Shown piece after piece: positions 1 to 11,642 of a stretch of DNA of 64,000 nucleotides. The DNA is from Stenocarpella maydis (taxonomy: Eukaryota > Ascomycota > Sordariomycetes > Diaporthales > Diaporthaceae). Position 1 is the stretch's first letter. Every line of letters starts with the position of its first letter. The notes under the pieces were generated by a model, which was given only the letters and a program-made list of their open reading frames with translations, did no database searches and was not told the DNA's origin. A program made the translations under genes and the position numbers. The stretch spans positions 1 through 64,000 of the forward strand of contig NQMI01000078.1 in assembly GCA_002270565.1 (NCBI GenBank), written 5' to 3'.

Positions 1-16
1 GGGGGGGGGGGGGGGG
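1..16. repeat. poly-G run at window edge
   Basis: Sixteen consecutive G at the left edge, followed directly by the 5' leader of the first gene. It could be the true start of a contig or a sequencing/assembly artefact. There is no telomere-type TTAGGG repeat here. Confidence 0.6.
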
Positions 17-56
17 AAAAACCTCTTGCCAGCTGACACGAGGTCCTGACACGAAC

Positions 57-2137
57 ATGTGGTTGTTGCAGTACTGCCACCTCGCACTCGGTGCCGCCCT
101 GTGCGCCGCGACGGCGGCCCGGGCTGATGAGTCCCAGAAACCCATCTCCTCGGCGGGCGGCGATGAGGGAATCAGAGGGGGGGGAACCCCCTTCACCAAG
201 GAGTATGAGAGGCACGTCGGTGAGCTGCTGGAGAAGTGGCACGTGCCCGGCGTGGCGGTCGGTATCGTCGACGGGGACAACATCTGGACCGAGGTATATA
301 TACATATATCAATTTGTTTCTGCTTCCCTCTGGTTGAGTACGTGCCTGAGTAGGTATGGACTTGACAATAGCCAGTGAGACCAGGCAATATGGCCTCAGA
401 AGCACCGGCAACAATATCTAAGCTGTAGATATAAGACGAAGACGAATAACATGCTCTGACAATAATACACCTTACTAGGGCTTCGGCATCGCAACATTCC
501 CCTCCACCCCGGTGACGCCCTCGACCCTCTTCTACTGCGCCAGCACCTCCAAGGCCTTCACGGCCGCCGCGCTGAGCATCATGATCGCCTCGGGAAACTA
601 CACCAACCCGTCGGCGCGGCGGCAGGGCGGCTCCGGGGCGGCGTCCCCCCCGCCGCTGGCCTGGGACACGCCGGTGCACGACCTGATCCCGGACGACTTT
701 GTGCTCGCGGACCCCTGGGCCACCGCCCACGTCACCCTCGAGGACGCCCTGAGCCACCGGACGGGCCTCCCGCGCCACGACAAGGCCTCTGCGCACCGCG
801 TGCCCGCCTCGCCCTCCTCCCCGCGCGGGCCCCGGCGCGACGCCACCGTCCGCGACGGCACGCGCGCCCTCCGCCACCTGCCCCTGAGCGCGGCCCCGCG
901 CACGACGTGGCAGTACTGCAACCACATGTTCGTGGCGGCCTCGCACGCCATCGAGACGCTCGCGGGCGGGCGCTGGCTGGGCGACGCGCTGCGCGAGTGG
1001 CTCTGGGCGCCCCTCGGCATGCGGTCGACCTACTTCTCGCTGGCCGACGCGCTCGCGGCGCCAGAGCACCTCGCGGGCGGGTACGCTTGGGACGACGACG
1101 ACGGTGCGGGCCGCGGCGGGTTCGTCAGCGTGCCCTTTATGCCCGTCGGCGAGATCGGCGGCGCGGGGAGCGTGATATCCACCGTGGACGACTACACGAG
1201 GTGGGTCCGCAGCCTGCTCCGCGAGGACGGCCCCGTGCCCCCGGCCGGCCACCTGGCCATCAAGACGCCGCGGAGCATCGTCCGGCCGGCGAGCGCGCTG
1301 CCGTCGGACGAGGGGCCCTACGACGCGCCGGAGCTGTACGCGCTGGGCTGGATGGTCGCGAGCTACAGGGGCCACAGGTTCTGGACGCACTCGGGCGGCA
1401 TGCACGCCTACGGGGCCGAGGTCTTCTTCTTCCCGGACCTGGCCTTTGGCGTCGTCGCACTGGGCAACACCGCGGGCACTTCCAACTTCGTGGAGCTGCT
1501 GCTGGTCTGGGAGCTGGTCGACGACAGGCTGGGCGTCCCCGAGGGCCAGAGGTACAACTGGACCGCGAGGTAAATGCCACCCCATCTCTTCTGAGCAGTG
1601 CCAGCGGCGCGGTTTTACTGTGTGACAGACAATCTACTGACACTCTCATTCCTTCTCGCCCCAACCAGTTTCGAGCGATCCCAGAAGCACACACAGGCAA
1701 AGCTCGCAAGCGCAATCGACAGGTACTACCCGGACCGCCCGGAGCCCGCCATCCCGCCGGCCCTGCCCCTCGAGGCCTACGCGGGCACCTACTTCCACCC
1801 GGGCTACCTCGACTTCACGCTGCAGCTGGCCGGCAACAGCAGCAGCAGCAGCAGCAGCAGGCGGCCGACGAACAGGGCCGGGGCGTCCCTCACGGCGGAC
1901 CGGCCCGACGCCACCTGGCCCTCGCGCAACGAGTTCGAGCACGTCTCGGGCGAGTACTGGATGATCTTCATGTACTCGCTCGACGGCGGCAGCGCCCTCA
2001 CGGGGGAGTACGCGCCGGCCCAGTTCCGCGTCGGGGCCGACGGGAGGGCCGACGCGCTGGGGGTTACGTGGTTGTCTTCGGACCTCGACGGCGAGGACGT
2101 CGTCGAGGGCCTGGTGTGGTTCGAGAGGATCGAGTAG
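57..2137 (+). CDS. secreted beta-lactamase-like serine hydrolase (class C / PBP-like fold)
   Basis: Three exons, 57-293, 479-1569 and 1669-2137, encode 598 aa. The introns (185 and 99 nt) have GT-AG ends, and the reading phase is kept (0, then 2). Residues 1-24 look like a cleavable signal peptide, so secretion is likely. The beta-lactamase/transpeptidase fold shows all three active-site motifs: S101-T-S-K104 (nucleophile and general base, SxxK), Y225-C-N227 (YxN) and H383-S-G385 (the HxG counterpart of KTG). The C-terminal part (about residue 444 onward) resembles the small beta-domain attached to many fungal members. It carries a poly-Ser stretch encoded by an AGC repeat near 1838-1860. Members of this family include esterases, amidases and polyketide-processing hydrolases as well as true beta-lactamases, so the substrate cannot be read from sequence. 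The gene lies next to the window edge, and nothing upstream can be seen. Confidence 0.88.
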
Positions 2138-4554
2138 GGGGAGAGGGAGAGGGAGAGGGGTCTCCATGTCACTATTTTCATTCCCTGTTAGCCCACATGT
2201 ACAAGATGCTGGAGACTTTCGGGGGATGAGGAACAAGAAAAAAAATTTGTTTGTGTGCAAAGATTCAGACTGTTGAGCTTGATAAGTTGGATCAACATGG
2301 GTTTGACTTTCAGTTGGCCGTTCTTAAATGGAAAATTTTATCATCATTTTGCAGGCGCGAGAGCAAGGAGAACCGACATGTTCGTAGCGCTTACCTTGAC
2401 ACAGGATGTGGGCCTTGCCATGTCCGGCAATGTTGGTCCTCGACAGCGTCGTGAGAAGCCCTCGAGGTCGCCGTTGTTGAGGGAGGAAGCAGCCGGTCGA
2501 GCTCGAAAAATCTGGAGCACCAGATATAAATATGGACACCCAAAACGGATGGTGGCACACACCGCGCTAATGACTAAGTAGCGCCTGGGTACCACCGCTC
2601 GCTGTGGGGCTGTGGCACTATCGCTACTCGCATCCATGAGTGTTTGATGCCATATCTGTGGAGCGGCTACTCGTCACTCAACGTGGTACAGGCCGGATAC
2701 AATACAAGAGGCACACCTCCAGGTTTCCGCAACAACCAACTATCAAAATAATCTGAGCAGATTACTCTCAATTCTATGAAGTATGAGAACCCATGGTACT
2801 CTTTTTACTAGGAAACTAGACTAGAATTAATTCAATAAGCACTCTCAGACAGGCTACGTGCTTAGTCATCAACCCGAGTCAACTAGCGTATTTCGAATGC
2901 TGGGTACATAAGTACCTAGGCAGGTGGTGGTAAACCCTGGCTTTACCCTGGCCACTGGTGGGGAGGAGGGGGTGTACACTTCTATTGCCGTAACCACTGT
3001 TGATTTTTATCTCCTGATTATCCTCTTAGAATTCCCAATGTAGTCATTCATACAATGAGTGATTCCCCTGGCCTGTGAATATATACTTGATCCCATGTAC
3101 TTCTGTCTAAAGCACACCTTCTCCTTTTCCTTTCTCTTTTCAACAACCTCAGAACACACGAGGCCACAACTTGTGTAAAACAAATAGAGTAAGCAAGCTG
3201 CCGGACCCTTTTATATCCCAGGTCTTGCTGCAATCGTCCCCATAGAAATTTATAAAAGACCTTCTCTCGCACTTTGCCTCAGGAGGGCAACGTCCGGGCT
3301 CGGTTGGTTACCACAGACCTTCCCGCTGCCCGAAGCCAAGTAAGTAACCAAGTGAACTAATAAAATGCCATCTCTTCTCAGGGATCAAATCCCTCTGGTC
3401 CTGGAGCCAAGCCAGTTACCTATTCCTCGGGAGTATTACTGCCGCTCCAGCAACACAGGGTCTTGCCATGCGTTAGAGAATTTTTTTTTCTTCCAAATTT
3501 TGTTTCTTCTCTCCCCCCCCCCCCCCCCTTCGCGCGCGCACATCTACCACGCCTCTTCGAGGACAGACACGGACAAGAATAAGTTAGACAGGCGCCATAT
3601 CCAGAGCACTCCCGTGTCAGGAAAGAACCCCATCATCTAGTTAGTACCGGAAAAGCCTTCCGCGCCTTCTTGGGCATCCGCGGCCGCGTCGGGGCCGACC
3701 GTAGTTTTCTTATCCCCCAGGTAGGTGCCCCTCCGGTACACACGACAGCTTAAGGGGTGCTCGGCCACATGCATCTCTTTTCCAGAGAGCCCGGGAAGTG
3801 GGGGAGGAGTGTTTGGCACATTCCAAACTCCTAAGCCTCGCTCTGTCGGCGACATGAACTTTATTTCTTTTTTATTTCCCCGGATAATAGTACCCGTGCG
3901 CTAGTGTCACCCCCAGGGGAGCATTTGCCATAGTCCTTGACTCTTTGCACGCTACCCGCGATACTCTTGGCCCAGTGACGGTCATCCATAAAATTCATTT
4001 TTCCATAGGTCTATTCCCTATCGTCCTCCTTGGCCTGCCTCGGGATCCGAGGGTGGCAGTGCTCCCATTTCCATCTGAGGCGCGCCCACCATCAGGCGGG
4101 GAGGGAAGTCCTTGCATTCTCCGTTGCGCCAATGAGAAGCGTATCCAGACCCGTACCAGACCGGGAGTCAGATCTTTCTGCCGTTTGGATTTTGGTATAT
4201 TGGGGTATTTACACAGCACGACTCCGTCGTCCTCCAGTCGAGAGCCCCCTGCTCCAAGCCGGAGAGATAAAAAGAGGTAGGAAAGGTTTGGGCTCACGCG
4301 GAGCGCCTAGTGGTCCAGTTCTCTTATACCAGCCATTGCCGAGGCAAACCCCAAACAGGTTGCCAGGTATGCGAGCCCCCCAATCCAGAAACTGTGCTGG
4401 TGTTCCAGTTTCTGAGACATGCCTGCAGCGCTCTAGGCCCACGTGCAGAAGCCCTCGAGAATGACGCCAAGGGCCTCCACTGGTGGGCACATCTCCCAGG
4501 AATAGACCCGCAGGTACAGATGCAATGCGCAAGGGCCATCATCATGAAAAGGCG
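2138..4554. other. intergenic, no gene recognised
   Basis: About 2.4 kb between the 3' ends of two converging genes. I see no ORF with family similarity. It contains a 16-C homopolymer (3513-3528) and alternating GC just after it. Short open frames here look random. Confidence 0.6.
3513..3528. repeat. poly-C homopolymer
   Basis: Sixteen C in a row in intergenic DNA, preceded by T-rich sequence. This is a probable length-variable or assembly-sensitive site. Confidence 0.8.
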
Positions 4555-6411
4555 CTATAGCTCCTCCTCTTCCTCCTGGTATGCCTGAGCAGCCTGTGCG
4601 TATCGGGCAGCAGGGGCGGCAGGCACGCCAGGGGCGGACGTCGAGACCTTTGGCTGGGAGACACCCAGAGCGGGCTGGGACAGTTGCCCTGACCCGTCGT
4701 CCAGGGTGCCGGCCCGTTGCTTCTTGAGCGGACTGCCGGCAGCCGTGGCGTCATTCGATATGTTTTGTGGGAAGAAGGAGGGTGGCGCGAGGCCGGTGGG
4801 CCGAGAGCCCTCGCTGCCGAATATCATGTTGTTGGGCGGAGAGGTTGCTGCACTCAGGCTAGGGGACCGCGGGTCGGGGGAGGCGGTGCCCTCTGGTTCG
4901 GCTGATCGCTGACGCTTGAGCTGCAGAGGTTGTTAGCATCACATACTCGACGGGGTGTGGAGATAATGGATGAGCGTGCCTTTATGCGATCAACGCCTTC
5001 GGCTAGTTCGCCGGTAAACTTGACATCTTCGGGCGCGGTACTCGGCTTGACTTCCTTATCATCAATGTCCTCCAACTTGCCCAGGATCTCCGGCTCGTCA
5101 TCTTCCTCTTCAGAGTCCTCGTCCATGGCGCCTAGACTGCCGTTTGACTTCTTGCGGCCCTTTCTCCTCTTGGACGACTCTGCTGTTTGGTCTCTGAAGG
5201 CAGAGAAGCCAACAGTCCCGGTGGTCTTGAGGGGGCCGAGGTTCGAGAAGTCGAGCTGGCCCGATCGTCGTTTCGATGCGGCTGGGGTGGTTGTTTGCGC
5301 CTTGGCCGAAGGCAAGACACCCATCTTTTGCAGTTGGCCTGTGCATGTGAGGGTTAGCTGGTACTGGGGTGACAAGAGATGTGGGTGCTGGGCACTTACG
5401 CTCGCCACGGTAATAGAAAGTAAAGGTCGCATAGGGCTTCTCCGGGCCGTCGATGCCCGTCACGGTCTGGGTGCTGATCGTCTTGGGGTCCAATGTCTTG
5501 GGTTTCGCAAAACTTGTGGTGTGCTCGACATCCGCGTCGACCCCGTTAGAGTTCCCGCCGTTGACCTCATCGTCATCATCATGCGCGCCGAACTGCGGTG
5601 AGTACTCCCCCTTCTTGATCTCGCCGGACGCTATCACGCGGAACATGGCCACCTTGATCTGGCCTGCCGCCTCTGGGAACTCGTCCTCGGAGTCGGACAA
5701 TGAGTCGTCGTCGAGAACAGCCTCTACGGGGCTTCCGTCGTCGTTTCCGTAGCGGAAGGTGTCTCGAGGCCCATTTGACGAGCTGCCCAGCAGCGCACCC
5801 GTGCCTTCCCCCCTCTGCTTCCTGCGCCGGCGCTCAAACTTCTGTCGGCGCTTCTCGAGGCGTTCCTCGGCGTCGTGGCCCTGCAGGTCGAGGCCGTTGA
5901 GCCAGCGCTCCAGGCCGACCTCACGGAACAGGAACTCCCTCTCGGCAAGGCCTCCACCCTCGGCATCGGGGACTTGGACCCATCTGCTGTTAACCCAGGT
6001 CTCCTCGCCTGGCCTGAGGAGTGTTGCCACCTCTTCCTTTGCGCGGCCGTCAAAGTAGATGTAGGCGGCGACGGTCTCGTTCTCGCTGTTGGTCATGGGG
6101 ATGTAAGGGTTGACGCCGTTGCCGGCCCTGCTGGAGGCCACGTCCCTGGCGGCATACTGCGGCGTGGGCTCAGGGTTGTCCGGTGTCGGGCGCGGGGTCG
6201 AGTACGGGATGGGCAGGCCGGGCGTCAGCAGGGTGATTGAGATTGCGAACTTTGCGGACTCGGTCTTGCCGGAGTCCTCGCTCAGGGTGGGGCTGGGGAC
6301 GGGTATGAAGGTGTTGATCCTGGAGAAACGGGACTGCTTCTGTATGCCATGCTCTGGGAGCGGGGTGCCGTTGGCATGGATGCTCACCGCAATGCCCTTG
6401 AAGCAGGGCAT
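4555..6411 (-). CDS. DUF7918-like nuclear protein, function unknown
   Basis: Exons on the minus strand are 6411-5400, 5338-4980 and 4920-4555, giving 578 aa. Intron 1 (5399-5339, 61 nt) is GT-AG. Intron 2 (4979-4921, 59 nt) begins GC and ends AG, with a perfect TGCTAAC branch site, so it appears to be a rare GC-AG intron. The start MPCFKGIAVS was chosen because the N-terminal block (MPCFKGIAVSIHANG and what follows) matches my recollection of the fungal DUF7918 family. The frame stays open farther upstream but is low in conservation-like character. The C-terminal half is acidic and lysine/arginine-rich (KRRKGRKK, EEEDDEPE), which suggests a nuclear protein with disordered tails, and it ends in EEEEEL. 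No catalytic motif is visible. The DUF assignment is from memory and needs a profile search. Confidence 0.78.
4921..4979 (-). other. GC-AG intron
   Basis: The exon reads AAG followed by GCACGC. The only nearby GT (GTATGT) would leave a 26-nt intron, too short to splice. Using GC at 4979 and CAG at 4921 gives 59 nt with a TGCTAAC branch site 19 nt before the end. Both flanking codons are in phase 0. Confidence 0.7.
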
Positions 6412-6741
6412 CTTGGCGGCGGGGTCGGTGGTTTGCTCGAGGGAGAGAGGCGAGGTCGAAGACGGGCCTCGAGATGGCTGGCCGAGTAGTGGGTGAGGGA
6501 GATATTTGCGAGGGCAGCCGGCGGTTTGCACCAGGAGGGAGGTTGTCGGCGTATTCCAAGACTTGGCTTGTGCGGCAGCTTTCTTGGTGGCCTGGCAGGG
6601 CTCGGCAGGCTTTGGCCCTTGTGCTTGTGGGAGGCAAGGTTGGTTACTCGAGCAACGCGAGTTCGGGTGGATTGGTCTCAAGGATGTTCGTCGTTTTTTT
6701 GGTTGTGCATCGGCCCACCAAACAGGGGGGGGGTCCTCGAG

Positions 6742-6772
6742 CCAGACAGACAGACAGACAGACAGACAGACA
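6742..6772. repeat. (GACA)n microsatellite
   Basis: About seven tandem GACA units within the likely 5' region of the minus-strand gene that starts at 6411. Confidence 0.85.
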
Positions 6773-7281
6773 GGGAAAGCTAATGTTGGTAGGTACAGCT
6801 AGACAGGCGCTGCAAGGCGAGGACTTTATCGCGCTGGGAAGGCTGGAAGGCTCTCGGACTGTCGAGGGTCGTGCGGAGGGCTGATAGGGTTGAGGGCAGA
6901 AGCAGCCCAGGGTCCCAAGGTTGACGGCGCTTGGCTGAGGTCAAGTGAAGCTAGCCAGACTTGGAGAAAGTCGAGCGGTCGCGTTGAGGCCCGCGGTCAA
7001 GTAATAGTGTTAAGACAGATAGATCAAGCCGCGCGTGCTGCTGGTGGTCGAGATTGTGACCTTGATTGACGGGCTGCTGATCCGACTGACTGGCTGACTG
7101 ACTGACTGCTTGACTTGGGTTGACTTGGGCTGAGTCGGGTCGAGATCCGGTAGTCGTGGAGGCAGGCAGGCGGGCAGGCAGGGGGGCAGGCAGTCGTCTA
7201 GTCTACTTTTGTCTACTGCGCTGTTCCGACGAATGCTCGCTCAACTGTGCCTGTGAGAGGGGAACAGCCAAACAACAAGGA

Positions 7282-7353
7282 GAGGAGGAGGAGGAGGAGG
7301 AGGAGGAGGAGGAGGAGGAGGAGGAGGAGGAGGAGGAGGAGGAGGAGGAGGAG
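7282..7353. repeat. (GAG)n microsatellite, about 24 units
   Basis: A 72-nt uninterrupted GAG purine tract, continuing into GTGGTGGTGG-type repeats up to about 7385. The strand asymmetry (pure purine on +) makes triplex or slippage plausible. The long open frames over it (poly-Glu, poly-Arg, poly-Ser) are artefacts of the repeat. Confidence 0.9.
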
Positions 7354-9090
7354 TAGTGGTGGTGGTGGTAGTGGTAGGAGGAGGGGTAGGAGTACACAGG
7401 TAGAGTGCAGTGCAGACGCGGAGAGAGAAAAAGAACGATAGAAGGTACGACTTCAGCGGCGTGTCACACTAATGAACACGGTGAGGCTGAGGCGAGGGCC
7501 ATCTGACGACGAGCAGAGTTGCAGCCGACGACGGAAATCAACAATGGAATAGAAATCATAGGATGAGCTTTTCCCGGTCGGCAGCGGCAGCTTCAGCTTG
7601 CATCACCCAAGACGGTCCAGACCACGAGGAAAAGTCACTGCCCCGCCATGCTCTGCTGGTGGGGTACCCGATAGCATTCGGGTCAATCTTGGCTCTGTGT
7701 GTACCTATTTTCCAAGTGGTCGACCGATATCCTACCGGGGTTCGGGTCCGGAGACTTGGATCGACTACGGATACTTTGCTCCTCCAGGACGACAACACCA
7801 CGACATTCTATATATTTCAGTGCAGTCGGGCGAGGGGAGAATTGGTGATACTGCCATGACATGGTTCTATTCTACGCATGTCCAAGATTCTCCGCGCTCC
7901 ATTCAAACACATGAAAAATAAAAAAGACTGTACGACCCGTCCACATTTCTCGGGCAAGGTAGCAAGCAGCCTACGCCCTGACCGACTGTATATACAGACG
8001 TACGAGACATTGATGCAGCTTCAAGCCAACAACGTCTAGCACTTCGGTAGACAGGAGCATTGCCCAGCCTGTCCCGCCGTTCTGGGTGTTGTCCTGGCCT
8101 ATAGCACTCACGTCAGACACCTTTCCATTTCCACTGCACACATAGTACTGTACTTGGGGATTCAACGCCCAGCATGAGCTATCGGGTTCTAGGTCATATG
8201 AGCGCGCACGTCGGAACGCTCCCCATCCATCAGTAATCAGAGTCCAACCCTATTCCTGTGAGCAAAGAGAACATCCCTGGCAAGGCCCTATACTCCGTCC
8301 TAAATTAACTAACAACCCGGGCATGGACGAAAGACTCGGGCACATCTCGCTTAGAGAACCACATGATTGCTTAGGAGTTAATCAAAAACCTTACTACGTT
8401 ATCTGGAGCAAATTAGACTCTCCTAGGGATTCAACAAATCAAGTCAGATACGACGTTCTCATGGTTTGACTCTAAACACAAAACAATGCACATACCCTCT
8501 CATATATACCGCGTGAATTCACTTCCGGGGTAGGTGGGGTTTTTCATCGCGTGCCTTGGACATCCGATCGATCCCTTTGACTTTGGCGACCAGCAAGATG
8601 CCCACTATTTGAACTCTCCGTTATTACTGACGGGCCAAGCGGACACGTCAACAAGCCAGTACCCCCAATTTAACACCTGAATACAAGCTGGCACCACGGC
8701 GTATGCATACCTAGGTAGGGGTCAGGGTGACCCATCAGTATCTTCTCACAAGATCCAGCCACATTGTGATTCTGACCTGGTGGACTCCTTGTGCACCAGG
8801 GGATAGATATCCCGGGGGTTATACCAGACCACGGCATGGTGAGCTAGCTTCTGGACTCTTCTTCGTGCAGACACATCGAGGTTGATAAGCCCATTAATTC
8901 ACCCACTCTTAAAATGTTTTCGTGCCTGTGGGGGGTATCAAACACACTCTTCACACACACCAAAAAACCCGAACACCTCCCATAAGCGCCTCAACATCTG
9001 TTCAATTTTATCAACAGTCCCCTGCCCTGAGCAACCCCTCACATCAGAGACAGCCCTTTTTACGCGGACCTTTTCTCCCGTGCAATACCC

Positions 9091-9107
9091 CAGACAGACA
9101 GACAGAC

Positions 9108-9139
<32 letters not shown>
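9091..9139. repeat. (GACA)n plus (GA)n compound microsatellite
   Basis: Tandem GACA units run directly into GA dinucleotides, just past the 3' end of the seipin gene. Confidence 0.85.
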
Positions 9140-9251
9140 CGGCCATAGTCCGGCTGGCCCCAAAGGTATCATTCGTCCCGAATACCGTCTCATGATAGCC
9201 AGCAAAGATGAGTTGCCCCCCTCCCCCTCGTTTGCAACGCAGGCCAGCTAG

Positions 9252-10619
9252 TTAGTTACCCGACATCCTCCTCAGCGAGGCCCTCCTCCGGAGTCCCCCG
9301 GGCCCGCCCTCCCTCTCGCTGAAGCTCGTCCCGATGCCCGAGTCCCTTGCCTGCGGGTCGTCCTCCTCGCGGTTCTGGTACCGGTACCTGTCCTCGTCCT
9401 CGTCCTCGGCGTCCGCGTCAGCCTGCTGCTGCTGCGGGAGCGACCCCTCGGCGGCGGCGGCATCCGCCGGCTCCGGTTCGTAGCGGAGCGGGGGCTGCTG
9501 CGAGGACGTGGGGAACGTCATGGGGATGTCGTCGAGGGCCCTGCCTTGTTTCTGTCGTTCCTGCTTGATCCTCGGGCCCCGCCCCGCCCCCTCCTCTCCC
9601 TCCTCCTCCTTGATGGGTCCTGGCCGGACCCCGTCGCCGCCAAAGATGACGCCCCAGAGGATCTTGCCCGCCACCGCCGTCGCGGCGAGGGAGACCACCT
9701 CGGCGACCCAGAACAGCGCCGTGAAGAGCACGAAGCTTGTGACCCACCAGGTATGCATGAACCATCGCAGCCCGCCCAGCCGCGCCGTGAATGTGACAGA
9801 CACGTCATAGACCTGCAGTTCCTGGCCCCCGCGGACGTCCAGCACCACGTCGCTCGGCATCATCTTGCCGGGGACAAGTTCCAACATCTCGACCATGGGC
9901 ACGGTCAGCCTCGTCGTCTCGGACGCCGGAAACAGGATGTGGTACGCCAGGAGGAGTAGCCTCCTCGCAAGGGAGACGAGCGGGTCGGTGTAAGGGATGA
10001 TGGCCGGGCGCGTGGACATAAACAGGATGTTCCTGTCGGCGAGGACGCTCTGGGGTTCCGGGAGGATGGTGAGCGGCGGGTGCGAGCCGGCATTGACGGC
10101 CAGAATGCCGCTATCAGGGACACCAGGGTGATCGAGGAGGTAGAGCGCGAGCATGAAGTTGCCGCGGGCGAGGTTGGAGGGCGAGTTGGGCACGTTGAGC
10201 GTCACGGAGATGTCGTACTGCTGGTAGTCCTTGAGGTTGTAGATGGTGAGACAAGCGAGGCCGTAGGGGTTCCGCTCGTATCTGCAGAGCAGTCAGGCTC
10301 ATCAGCTCCGTGCCCTCTCTTGCACGCAATGAAGGGAACGGGGGAGCTGGGGCGCCGAGGTGCGTCACGCCACCTACCCATACTGCAGATGCACAGGCAC
10401 GGTCGTGACCTGATCCGGTAGGTACTCGTAATAGAAGGCCAGGTATCCCACGCAGGCGAGCCCAGAGAGGATCGCGGACACGAACGCAAACAGCAGCGTT
10501 GTCAGCACCGTGCGCTGCGCCGCCTTGGAGGTGGCCGCATTGTAGACGGTGCTGGCTATGTCGACAGCTGCATTGTATGTGTCCCTCGCGTACTGGACGC
10601 CGTCGTTGACGTACTCCAT
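9252..10619 (-). CDS. seipin (adipose-regulatory protein), ER lipid-droplet biogenesis
   Basis: Two exons, 10619-10378 and 10281-9252, give 423 aa. The 96-nt intron (10377-10282) is GT-AG, and phase 2 is kept. Residues about 37-62 form the first membrane segment. A lumenal domain follows (YERNPYG, LTIYNLKDYQQYDISV, and PNSPSNLARGNFMLALYLL, the hallmark seipin lumenal block). A second membrane segment spans about residues 258-294. A long cytosolic tail follows that is Glu-, Gln- and Asp/Arg-rich and probably disordered. Seipins oligomerise at ER-lipid droplet contacts and control droplet number and size. The start at 10619 (MEYVND) is preferred. An in-frame ATG lies 21 nt upstream at 10640, and the frame stays open to 11114, so the N-terminus is slightly uncertain. 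Confidence 0.88.
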
Positions 10620-11642
10620 AGTCCTGCGCGCCGCCGGCATGCACTGGACGTGGGCGAGGCGTGGGCAGCGGCGTGGGAGCAGGACCTCTGGCTCTGGCCC
10701 GTTGGATGTGTCGGCGGTGGGTAGGGGCGACGAGGGAGACGACGACGGGGACGGTCTCGTGTCGGCAACCTGGGCCTGAGCATAGGCGTAGGTGTCAGCC
10801 GCGCCCTGGGCCTCGTCGTGATGGTGAGCTCGGAGGCAGGAGCTCCCGTGGGTTTGGGTCGCGGCGTCGTGGGTTCGTTTGCCTGGGTGAAGAATGCGGC
10901 CGTGACGCGGTCGCGAAGGGAGGCCAAAAGTTGGGGGGCTTGGCCCGACGTCATTTCGGTGGGGGTCATGGCTCGACCTTTGCGGGTGGGGGAAGCCAGC
11001 ATCTTTAACCGATTCTAAAACCCAGCAACAGTGTTGATATCCAAGCAGGTGCAAGAAGAGGAGGCTCAGAGGGGGGATAACTATAACTCGTCTCCTCGTG
11101 GAGAATGCAGCCACTGTTTATACACAGCAGCAATTGGACCAAAGCCACCAATAAGACACTCTACTCTGTAAACAACAATACATTTTCATGCAAGAGTTTG
11201 ACATCTCTTTGATTCCTACCCCACCCCTCCCTCCGGTTCTCATTTCTCATACATCCAATCCATGCATGCCCTGATTGCCTATAGACATTGAAAAGAAAGC
11301 ATCAAACCGTCAAAAGCATTCCTTCATCCTCATCACAGCGTATAGTACAGGGGAGGGTCGGTTGCAGCCCTGCCCTGAATCAATCCAACCCAATCCAACA
11401 AAACAGACCCCAAGCCCGGGAACAGCAGAGCCAGGGGGGGCCTTTCCCACATTGCTCCACCTGGACAGATTGGATGATTGATGCCTTTGTGTGCGCCACC
11501 AGAAACCAAAAAAATAGAGGCCAAAGGAGAAACGTGAGAATTATGTGTGTCAACTGAGCAAAAGACAACCAACTCCCCCTGATGCCGGGGTATCTTCCGC
11601 ACCGGTTTCAGGGCTTCAGACATCCCCCGATGCCGATGCCTC
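10620..11642. other. intergenic: seipin promoter side and 3' region of the F-BAR gene
   Basis: About 1 kb. It contains the open frame upstream of the seipin start, which may include its 5' leader. No separate gene was recognised. Confidence 0.55.

Larger units (their letters stand above)
6412..9251. other. intergenic / promoter region rich in microsatellites
   Basis: About 2.8 kb upstream of the DUF7918-like gene and downstream of seipin. It holds GACA, GAG and GA repeats (listed separately) and many TGACT/GACT short repeats near 7076-7135. No conserved gene was recognised. Short ORFs at 7563-7921 have no family character. Confidence 0.6.

Noticed and set aside
1..16. Telomere
   Set aside because: Poly-G only; no TTAGGG-type repeats and a normal gene starts at once.
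907..2229. 440-codon plus-strand frame over the hydrolase gene
   Set aside because: It is an Arg/Ala/Gly-rich shadow frame of GC-rich coding DNA; the other frame carries the SxxK, YxN and HxG motifs.
5110..6681. 523-codon ORF starting at 6681 as the DUF7918-like protein
   Set aside because: The sequence before MPCFKGIAVS is not family-like, and the 3' part runs through a clear 61-nt intron.
7563..7921. Two overlapping plus-strand ORFs of about 100 codons
   Set aside because: Neither shows a domain, splice context or protein-like composition; probably chance frames.
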